From IMG/VR virus record IMGVR_UViG_3300008448_000701, positions 1-22,811 of that record: a stretch of 22,811 nt of DNA; one strand, 5' to 3'. The first letter of the stretch is position 1, and each line of letters starts with the position of its first letter. A program made the translations under genes and the position numbers. Under the pieces are notes generated by a model, which worked only from the letters and a program-made list of their open reading frames with translations, was not told where the DNA came from and did no database searches. Shown in pieces: positions 16,979 to 22,811 of the stretch. Origin of the DNA: a virus.

Positions 16979-19797
16979 TATTTCGCTCCTTTGAGGTATG
17001 AGGTCAGCGCCTTGGTCTTGGGCGGAATTTTATTGATTGGAGCCGAGCGCTTGTGGGCGCGGATGCCCTCGCGGAACTTGTCCAAAGCCTGAGCGCCCGC
17101 CTTTGTTGAGCCGTTACCAATCTGGGCCACGGTCTCGGCGTCAATCACATACTCACCGTCCGCCAGCATAGCTGGGATGTCGTCCGACTGTCCATCGCCA
17201 GCGCCATGCACAGCCGCACCCTTGCGGAAGTCCATGCGGCCCTGAGTCAGTGGCACGTTGGAAACGTGAGGCAAGCCGCCCTTGCGCATTGGGGGAGCCA
17301 TGCCCTGCTGTTGAGGCATCATGCCTTGCTGTGGCATCCCTTGTGGCATTTGTTGCGCCATTTGAGGAGGCTGTTGCTGTGGCAGACCCTGCTGTTGTGC
17401 TTGCTGAGGGGGTTGCTGTTGACCAATCTGAGGCATCATCTCAGGAGGGTTCATTGGGGGTTGCTGACGCATTCCCAAGTTCGCCAAGATGTCCGCAGGC
17501 TGACCGAAGGTGTAGTACGAGGCCACAGGGGTAGCCATCGAAGACAGGCCACCAGAGGCCATTTTGGGAGCCTCTTCTTCAGCGGCAACTTCTTCGTAGC
17601 CGTAGTCGCCTTCGTTCACGGGGTTGTACCCCGGGGCATTCAGGTTCTTCAGCAACTCTGCGTTTGGCGTGTAGTCGCCATCGCTTGTGCCGTAGTCTTC
17701 GTAGCCCACAAAGCGAGTTGGGCCAATTCCAAAATCTGTGGTGCGTGGGTTGATGAGGCCAACCTGCGACATATCCAAACCTTGGTTTTGCGCACCAGTA
17801 CCACCGCTAAAGTCTTGACCAAGCAACGTGGCAACCAAAGCGCCAGCGCCAGCCGCGCCTGCGGTTGTGCCAAGCGCACCAGTAATACCAGACAGGGCGT
17901 CACTACCTAAGCGGGTCAATGTGTTAACACCACCAGTCAAGGTGTTACCCAAGTTTTCATACCAAGGACGCTCACCGCCACCAGAGGATGTGATGTCTTC
18001 TGGAACTTCAGCCGCACGATAAAACTCGCCGTTCCTGAAAATGTTGCCCAGCGAATCAGTGTCGTAGTACGGCTCTTCCTCATCCGTTGAGTAAATGGCA
18101 TCAGGACTGACGTTGCTGATGTCTCCAGTGTCTGGGTCGGTGGAGTACAGGTACTCGTCCGTCATCATGTCATAGGTGAAGTTGCCAATGGTGTATGTGC
18201 CATCGCCGTTATCAACGTATCCGCCGTCTTCAAATTTAGCGACTCCGCCTTTTTTCATCATAGTAATCAAGCCTCCACGTTTGCCGTATTCTTCATCTTC
18301 GTATGGTATGTAATACGACGAGTCGTCATTGTTTACAGCGTAGTCGCTGTCCCAATAAATATCTTCTGGGTAATCGGTATAGTCCGATGAGTCGTTGTAG
18401 ACGCTGTAGTCTGTGGAGTCATCACTGAGAACGCTGTCATCAAGCGACGCCCAATAGCTGTCGTAATTGAAATCAGTGTCCCACGTCCCGTCTTCACCCA
18501 TAGTCCAAACTGCACCAGTTGCATCATCAACCCAAGTGTTGTCAGCAACGGGGGTGTCTTCGTAGATGTCCTCGTCTACTTCTGCGGCACGGTAAAGGTC
18601 ATACCCACCATCCGCAGTTGAAATGTAAACATTACCCAATGAGTCTTCAAAATATTCAGGCTCAAAACCAGTTGAACTGTCGTCTGTACCCACTGTGTTT
18701 GGGGGGAAGGCGTCAATATCTTCATCGACCTCTGCGGCACGATACAACTCATACGTCCCATCAGGCATCGTCTTGTAGACATTGCCCAAGGAGTCTGTCA
18801 TGTATTCGTCTTCGGCAACCTCTGCGGCTCGATAAAGTTCGGAAGTGCCATCAGGCATGGTTTTATAGACGTTACCCAAAGAGTCGGTTGTGAACTCGTC
18901 TTCAGGGACTTCAGCGGCGCGATACAAAACTTCAGAGCCATCAGGCATGACCTGATAAACATTGCCTTTTTCGTCTGTGATGAACTCATCATCAGCGGGG
19001 GGCGCTGGAGGGCCGACATAGTTGGGGTCTTTAGGGTCAGTGACAGGCGGCTTCACCACGCTTGTTGGGGGAGCCTTTGGTTTTACCGCCTCAGCTTTTG
19101 CTTTTGCGGCGGCATCCGCCTTTGCCTTTGCGGCGGCAGTTGCAGTAGCGGCGGCGGCTTTGTCTTTTGACGTGGCGCTGGCTAACGCTTTCTTTTCAGC
19201 GGCAATTTGCGCTGGTGTTTTTGAGACGTTTGGCTTGCCAGTAATTTTGTCAATCAACAGTTTTGTGCCAGCACCAATCGCCGCGCCCGTGAGTGCGTTC
19301 ACCACCTTACTGGTGGTCGAGTTTGGATTGCTGACATTTGGCTTGACCGTAGGTTTTGCCGCGCCTGTACCAGTTGTGGTTTTGGTGGTCGGTGTAGTCG
19401 TGGTCTTGTTTGTAATCGTCGGTTTTGTCGTCGGCGTGGTTTTAGACGTCAGCGTTGTCTTGGGGGCAAGCGTCGTCTTAGGTGTAGATGATGTCTTCGT
19501 GGTCAAAGATGTCTTTGGAGTCAAAGTAGTCTTTGGCGTCGAAGACGTGCTTGTTGTCAGCGTAGGCTTGGTTGCAGGGTTGACAAACGTCGAGGTGAAC
19601 GGGCGGTTGCCAACGCCAGATTTGATGTTGGTATTGGAGCCGCCAGAGCCACCAGCAGAAGTCAAAGAAGACGCGCCCCTGTCAGAGATGAAGGGGGTAT
19701 TGTCTACACCGCGAATGACGCTACCCAGCGGTGCGCGGTCAACTCCCCTTGCGTCAGGAAGTTGTCTGCTTGATGTGCGTTTTTTTAGAATAGCCAT
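16978..19797 (-). CDS. Giant modular virion protein with tandem repeats, 939 aa
   Basis: The parts in order are: a basic N-terminus; a Thr/Lys/Pro linker (78-145); a glycine/hydrophobic segment (168-183); an Ala/Lys helix (197-240); 30-residue acidic repeats (271-360, 381-410, vestige 577-600); an acidic Tyr/Asp/Ser stretch (440-505); a KKGGVAKFEDGG motif (515-526); a YTIGNFTYD beta segment; a hydrophobic Gly/Ala patch (631-660); a Gln/Pro/Met-rich run (775-836); and a terminal module with GDGQSDDIPAMLADGEYVI (868-886). That terminal module is widespread in environmental phage virion proteins. The chain looks largely extended. A role as an internal or tail-associated protein is inferred from the operon. 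No catalytic site is seen. Confidence 0.7.
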   Translation of the reverse strand: MAILKKRTSSRQLPDARGVDRAPLGSVIRGVDNTPFISDRGASSLTSAGGSGGSNTNIKSGVGNRPFTSTFVNPATKPTLTTSTSSTPKTTLTPKTSLTTKTSSTPKTTLAPKTTLTSKTTPTTKPTITNKTTTTPTTKTTTGTGAAKPTVKPNVSNPNSTTSKVVNALTGAAIGAGTKLLIDKITGKPNVSKTPAQIAAEKKALASATSKDKAAAATATAAAKAKADAAAKAKAEAVKPKAPPTSVVKPPVTDPKDPNYVGPPAPPADDEFITDEKGNVYQVMPDGSEVLYRAAEVPEDEFTTDSLGNVYKTMPDGTSELYRAAEVAEDEYMTDSLGNVYKTMPDGTYELYRAAEVDEDIDAFPPNTVGTDDSSTGFEPEYFEDSLGNVYISTADGGYDLYRAAEVDEDIYEDTPVADNTWVDDATGAVWTMGEDGTWDTDFNYDSYWASLDDSVLSDDSTDYSVYNDSSDYTDYPEDIYWDSDYAVNNDDSSYYIPYEDEEYGKRGGLITMMKKGGVAKFEDGGYVDNGDGTYTIGNFTYDMMTDEYLYSTDPDTGDISNVSPDAIYSTDEEEPYYDTDSLGNIFRNGEFYRAAEVPEDITSSGGGERPWYENLGNTLTGGVNTLTRLGSDALSGITGALGTTAGAAGAGALVATLLGQDFSGGTGAQNQGLDMSQVGLINPRTTDFGIGPTRFVGYEDYGTSDGDYTPNAELLKNLNAPGYNPVNEGDYGYEEVAAEEEAPKMASGGLSSMATPVASYYTFGQPADILANLGMRQQPPMNPPEMMPQIGQQQPPQQAQQQGLPQQQPPQMAQQMPQGMPQQGMMPQQQGMAPPMRKGGLPHVSNVPLTQGRMDFRKGAAVHGAGDGQSDDIPAMLADGEYVIDAETVAQIGNGSTKAGAQALDKFREGIRAHKRSAPINKIPPKTKALTSYLKGAK
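17992..18069 (-). repeat. Displaced copy of the 30-aa repeat
   Basis: Residues 577-602 read YYDTDSLGNIFRNGEFYRAA then EVPED. It retains DSLGN(V/I) and YRAAEVPED but has lost four central residues. It lies about 165 residues beyond the main array. Confidence 0.75.
18568..18990 (-). repeat. Tandem 90-base (30-aa) repeat array
   Basis: Three copies follow exactly every 30 residues (271-300, 301-330, 331-360) and a fourth after a 20-residue insertion (381-410). The consensus is DE(F/Y)xTDSLGNVYKTMPDG, then (S/Y)ELYRAAEVxE. The DNA copies differ at many third positions, so they are not very recent duplications. Confidence 0.85.
19363..19566 (-). repeat. Thr/Lys/Pro low-complexity linker
   Basis: Residues 78-145 of the giant virion protein consist of imperfect 5-8 residue units of the type TPKTTLxxKT. 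This should be an extended, flexible and positively charged linker. Confidence 0.8.
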
Positions 19798-19800
19798 TTT

Positions 19801-21537
19801 TTATCCACCATTCTTTACAAGCGAAGTCAGACTTGCAATGTCGGTTATAGGAGTTAAGTTTGCTCCGCTTGCCAAAGTCTTTGCAGGCGCGGCACGAGCA
19901 ACTTTTTTGACCTGTTGTGTTGGCGCGGCCTTCTGAATTGGAATCAGCTTTGCCACGTCCATGCGTTGTGGTGGAGGCGCTTTGCGTGCAACAGGCTTGG
20001 CAGTTGCCATTTGCAAACCACCAGCAGGTCTTGGCGCAGGAGCGCGACGCACTGGTTGCTTTTTCTGCGTCAAGGTTTGCTTGAGCAAGTTGCCAACAGT
20101 AGCGACCATAGGCTTGGTGAAGTCTGTGGGTTTGATGCCCATAGAGGTTGCCATTTTTGCTTCAGGCGTTGCTTGTTCTGCTTGCGCAACGGCATTCAAA
20201 CCACCAGCGGGTTGGTCAGAAGCCAAGCCAGCAGTCAACAGGTCTTGAGCAACAGGAGCCTCAGACACAACAGCAGGCTTGGAAGTGTCCAAGTCGATTG
20301 CTGGTACGGAAGCGTCAGCCAGAGCATTCAAGCCGCCCACAGGTTCTGTTGATGCAACAGCAGGAGCCTCGGATGGAAGACCCTCAGCAATGTCAATCAC
20401 GCTTTCAGGGACGTCTTCGGTTCCGACGGGTGCTTCAGCCAACAAGGTGTTGCTAGATGCTGGAGTCTCTTCGCCAAGCAATTCAGCAAAATCAGTTTCG
20501 CCTTCAGCTTGAGGGGCGTCCGCAAAAATTTCACCGCGTCGAACTTCAATCTCAGGAAGAGATTCAGAGTCAGGAAGAATTGCAATCTCAGACGTTGGGG
20601 TCTCGCCAGTGTATGAAGATGTTGCGTTGTTTACACTTTCTGTTTCATCAGCGTCAGCCAACACGCTTGCAACATCAAAAGTGCCTGCGTCGTTTTCCAC
20701 GCCGTAACCAGAGACGGTGACTTGACCAACAACTTCATCAGGGATACCAGCGCCAGTTGTTGCTACGCTGACTGGTTCGCCTTCTTTGTCTTTCTCGTTC
20801 CAATCAGTTGCGGCGGCGCGGAACTGCTTATCAATTGATTCGTTGACTTCACGAACGCCATAGTCAACACCTGAGCCAACCGCGCTGTTTGCGAATGCAG
20901 TTTCAAAGTCGCCTCGACCAGTCACTTCAGCAGTGATGCCAGATGAGAATGCTCTTGTGCCTGCGTTGAAGACTGCGGTTGCGTCTTGCAAGTCCAAGCC
21001 GCTTTCCATAGCCAACTCAATGACGTCAGGCTTGACGTAGCTTGCAACTTCGCTGACACCGCCTGAGACCATGCCGCCAGTAAATCCACCAGCAAAACCG
21101 TCTTCAAAATCGCCGCCTTTAATTTCTGCAATTGTTCCGTTGACCAAGCCCTTACTGATTGAAGAACTTGCAACTTGAGAGAATGTTTCGTTGAAACCAG
21201 CCTCAATGAAAGTAGACGACACAGTAGAGGAAATTGCACTGCCAACTTGGGGAGCAAAGTACGCCGTACCCATTGACAGGGCAATGTCCTCAAGGTCACC
21301 GCCGCGTGCGGCAGTGATTGCGCCCATCGTGACGGCAGGAGGTATGCCGACAAAACTGCCAGCAACAGAGAGCAGGACAGGGAGCGGGTCGTCAATTACC
21401 GCTTGAACAACGTCACCAACTTTTTCGACAACGTCACCGACAACGTCAACAACGTCTTCGACGACGTCACCAACGGCTTCAAATACGTCGCCAACAGCTT
21501 CAAAGGCGTCTTCAACGATACTGACAACTGCGCTCAT
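19801..21537 (-). CDS. Membrane-active, repeat-containing virion protein, 578 aa
   Basis: Residues 10-47 are a 7-residue repeat (FEAVGDV, VEDVVDV, VGDVVEK...), predicted amphipathic helix. Then comes a Gly/Ala/Ser-rich section with repeated GGDxED(I/G)A units (GGDLEDIALSMGTAYFAPQV, GGDFEDGFAGGFTGGM, GRGDFETAFANSAVGSG), a style seen in proteins that insert into membranes. The C-terminal half is Ala/Pro/Glu-rich with P(A/V)GGL(N/Q) motifs at 399, 443 and 505, and ends in a basic Pro/Ala/Lys tail. It probably acts in DNA ejection. GGGAATAAGC precedes the ATG. No catalytic motif is seen. Confidence 0.7.
   Translation of the reverse strand: MSAVVSIVEDAFEAVGDVFEAVGDVVEDVVDVVGDVVEKVGDVVQAVIDDPLPVLLSVAGSFVGIPPAVTMGAITAARGGDLEDIALSMGTAYFAPQVGSAISSTVSSTFIEAGFNETFSQVASSSISKGLVNGTIAEIKGGDFEDGFAGGFTGGMVSGGVSEVASYVKPDVIELAMESGLDLQDATAVFNAGTRAFSSGITAEVTGRGDFETAFANSAVGSGVDYGVREVNESIDKQFRAAATDWNEKDKEGEPVSVATTGAGIPDEVVGQVTVSGYGVENDAGTFDVASVLADADETESVNNATSSYTGETPTSEIAILPDSESLPEIEVRRGEIFADAPQAEGETDFAELLGEETPASSNTLLAEAPVGTEDVPESVIDIAEGLPSEAPAVASTEPVGGLNALADASVPAIDLDTSKPAVVSEAPVAQDLLTAGLASDQPAGGLNAVAQAEQATPEAKMATSMGIKPTDFTKPMVATVGNLLKQTLTQKKQPVRRAPAPRPAGGLQMATAKPVARKAPPPQRMDVAKLIPIQKAAPTQQVKKVARAAPAKTLASGANLTPITDIASLTSLVKNGG
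21397..21510 (-). repeat. 21-base tandem repeats encoding heptads
   Basis: About five 21-base units with recurring ACGTC trinucleotide patterns encode residues 10-47 of the 578 aa protein (DAFEAVG, DVFEAVG, DVVEDVV, DVVGDVV, EKVGDVV). The unit length equals one heptad of an amphipathic helix. Confidence 0.75.
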
Positions 21538-21539
21538 GC

Positions 21540-21983
21540 TTATTCCCTTTCAGCCCGCTTTGGCCCTAACTTGACCGTCACGCGGAAACCTGTTTTGGTT
21601 CTCTCGGCTTTGTAGCCCATGCCCTCTTGCGGGGGGTTGCGTGAGATTGCTTTGAAAATGTTCATAATTGTTGGGTCTTCAAACTCGCTTACAAGCGTGT
21701 CAAAACCCATCTTGTATGCACCTTGGATGAAGGCGTATGAACTCTCTAGGTAGTTGCGGGCGGTGTCTGCGTTTAAGGCGCGGAACACACCAACACGCCC
21801 CTCGGCGTTGTGGATAACGAAAAGGGTGTTGCCCTCGCGCACGATAGATGTGCCGGGCATATTCATCTCTTTGACCATTGCCGCGTAGACAGTGGAGGCA
21901 GGGTGTGGCGACTTGGTTTCTTGAGCCGCAATCATCAAGATTGCTTCTTGACCCAGTTGTTTCTTTTTGCTATCGACCAGCAT
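21540..21983 (-). CDS. Small protein coupled to the ketosynthase gene, 147 aa
   Basis: The preferred start is ATG at 21983, with AAGGGG 5 bases upstream; a GTG one codon earlier is possible. The stop of the ketosynthase overlaps this ATG by one base (TGATG), so translation is coupled. The protein has a helical N-terminus (KKKQLGQEAILMIAAQET), then strands (TSIVREGNTLFVIHN, GRVGVFRALNAD), a helix (NYLESSYAFIQGAYKMGFD) and a strand pair near the end (YKAERTKTGFRVTVKLG). The alpha/beta order is reminiscent of a GNAT acyltransferase fold, and T7-like phages carry a GNAT-like small protein (gp13) in this operon position. I cannot confirm either from sequence. Confidence 0.75.
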   Translation of the reverse strand: MLVDSKKKQLGQEAILMIAAQETKSPHPASTVYAAMVKEMNMPGTSIVREGNTLFVIHNAEGRVGVFRALNADTARNYLESSYAFIQGAYKMGFDTLVSEFEDPTIMNIFKAISRNPPQEGMGYKAERTKTGFRVTVKLGPKRAERE

Positions 21984-22811
21984 CACATCCCCTTAAAAAT
22001 TGCGGCGGAATAGATGTTGCCCATCCCAGCCGCCAGACTCATTATCAGACCATCAGGTGGTGTTGTCGATTCCGAAAGGAATACCGAATCGGTTTCGGTT
22101 CGGTTCTCAATCGCTGGAACAACTCCAGACCTAATATCGTTTAACAGTAAAAGTGTCTCAAGCAGTCCACTGCTACCCATCGTATGACCAATTTTTTGTT
22201 TATACGAGGTTGCAACGAATGCTTTTAGCGTTTGGTTCAAGGCGTTCTTTTCAGCCTTGTTGTTGGACGCCGTTCCAGTGCCGTGGGTTTTGACTATTTT
22301 AATCTCATCAGGGGATATATTGCTATAGTGCATAGCACCTTCCATAGCCTTGATGAAGCCCTCACCGTCCTCGCACTGCCCAATTGCATTTGTTGAGCGC
22401 TCTGAGGCGCTGTAAGCCCCCACCAGACGGGCGTGAGGCTTGATTTGTTGTCTGGCTACAGCGTCACGGGACTCAAATACAGCCAAGGCCGCGCCCTGAC
22501 CAATCCGAAACCCAAAGTTCGTCGAGTCGAAAGCGGATGGCTTTATGCCCTCCTGCTCTTGCTTTTCGGTCAGCACAGCCTTGGAGTCACCAAAGAACTC
22601 CAGCACAGCGTTGGAGACGCCATCCTCGACAGTCAGAACGATTACACGGTCGTAATCGTAGAAGTCAATGAGGTTGACCACATCCATCATCACCTTGAGG
22701 CTTGAAGCGCAGGCGCTGGCATCGGTGGTGACCATGTCCATCTCACCAAAAGACTGAGCGATACGACCCGCATAGACCTGCGTCAACGTGAATGGCAGGA
22801 ACTTGTAGGTA
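21983..22811 (-). CDS. Beta-ketoacyl-ACP synthase (KAS/FabF-like) homologue, partial at right edge
   Basis: The frame is open to the window edge, so the N-terminus (about 130 residues) is missing. The visible upstream residues TYKFLPFTLTQVYAGRIAQS match the P-x-x-L-x-N/T-x-x-A-G-R-I-A approach to the active site. The nucleophile block is TTDASACASSLKV, His one is in VKTHGTGTASNNKAE, and Lys plus His two are in YKQKIGHTMGSSGLLE. The Cys-His spacing is 142 residues and His-His 33, close to FabF (140 and 37). The late GFGG loop is replaced by GMGN. This thiolase-fold enzyme class condenses acyl-ACP with malonyl-ACP. It is coupled to the 147 aa gene and lies upstream of the virion proteins; the native substrate is unknown. 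Confidence 0.88.
   Translation of the reverse strand, partial: TYKFLPFTLTQVYAGRIAQSFGEMDMVTTDASACASSLKVMMDVVNLIDFYDYDRVIVLTVEDGVSNAVLEFFGDSKAVLTEKQEQEGIKPSAFDSTNFGFRIGQGAALAVFESRDAVARQQIKPHARLVGAYSASERSTNAIGQCEDGEGFIKAMEGAMHYSNISPDEIKIVKTHGTGTASNNKAEKNALNQTLKAFVATSYKQKIGHTMGSSGLLETLLLLNDIRSGVVPAIENRTETDSVFLSESTTPPDGLIMSLAAGMGNIYSAAIFKGM

Noticed and set aside
17206-17910. 234 aa plus-strand frame opposite the giant virion gene
   Set aside because: It is a His/Leu/Trp-rich shadow of the Gln/Pro-rich coding region, without a ribosome-binding site or neighbours on that strand.
18568-18990. Possible CRISPR array from the 90-base periodicity
   Set aside because: The repeats are coding, have no spacers, diverge at third positions and keep one reading frame.
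19022-19936. 304 aa plus-strand frame rich in Val/Phe/Ala that looks like a membrane protein
   Set aside because: It is antisense to the Thr/Lys/Pro linker and Ala/Lys helix of the 939 aa gene; the hydrophobicity follows from the complement of ACC/AAG-type codons.
21403-21615. Plus-strand frame with an FDNVTDNVNNVF-like heptad pattern
   Set aside because: It is the antisense reading of the 21-base repeats in the 578 aa gene. In-phase repeats give periodic peptides on both strands, and no start signal is present.
1-22811. tRNA genes, integrase, transposase, reverse transcriptase or toxin-antitoxin pair
   Set aside because: I found no cloverleaf with a T-loop consensus, no tyrosine or serine recombinase motifs and no insertion-sequence ends. 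The HTH gene has no toxin-like partner.

Overview
The window is a piece of a tailed double-stranded DNA phage (Caudoviricetes), most likely a short-tailed or T7-like-layout phage of a Gram-negative, probably proteobacterial host. The evidence is dense packing with many 4-base ATGA/GTGA overlaps, a DnaB/Twinkle-type helicase, a RusA resolvase, an SSB-like protein with an acidic tip, a lipoprotein with a classical lipobox, and a row of very large low-complexity virion proteins, one carrying a peptidoglycan hydrolase domain. Many of the small proteins resemble families I know mainly from uncultured freshwater and soil phages. No integrase, tRNA, terminase, capsid, portal or DNA polymerase is visible, so this is only part of the genome. 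Genus and host cannot be fixed from the sequence alone.

Layout. (1) 1-9585, minus strand: the leftward early/replication arm. Reading leftward from 9585 it holds a small HTH regulator, a DUF1376 replication protein, a primase-type zinc-finger protein without a TOPRIM domain, a RecA-fold helicase, RusA, a set of 39-56 aa microproteins (three of them membrane proteins), a lipoprotein, a small Ref-like HNH nuclease, and about fifteen small proteins of unknown function. (2) 9586-9688: a divergent control region. (3) 9689-12257, plus strand: a short recombination operon with an SSB-like protein, two different PD-(D/E)XK nuclease-like proteins and small proteins. (4) 12262-12285: a terminator whose U-tract serves the leftward transcript, between convergent operons. 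(5) 12316-22811, minus strand: the late/virion operon, with five large proteins (341-939 aa) that look like internal or ejection proteins, a coupled 147 aa protein, and, running off the right edge, a beta-ketoacyl-ACP synthase homologue with an intact Cys-His-His triad.

Two things stand out. First, a condensing enzyme of fatty-acid or polyketide synthesis sits in a virion-protein operon and is translationally coupled to its neighbour. Second, the leftward arm contains three copies of a roughly 95-base promoter cassette. Each has an upstream TAGGGA-type dyad, a sigma70-like promoter (two with a 19-bp operator-like dyad inside) and a hairpin at or near the predicted 5' end of the transcript, with compensatory base changes between copies. 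Each cassette drives one small gene that is followed by a very stable tetraloop hairpin. A related half of the operator lies in the divergent control region beside the HTH gene, which suggests a small phage regulon.
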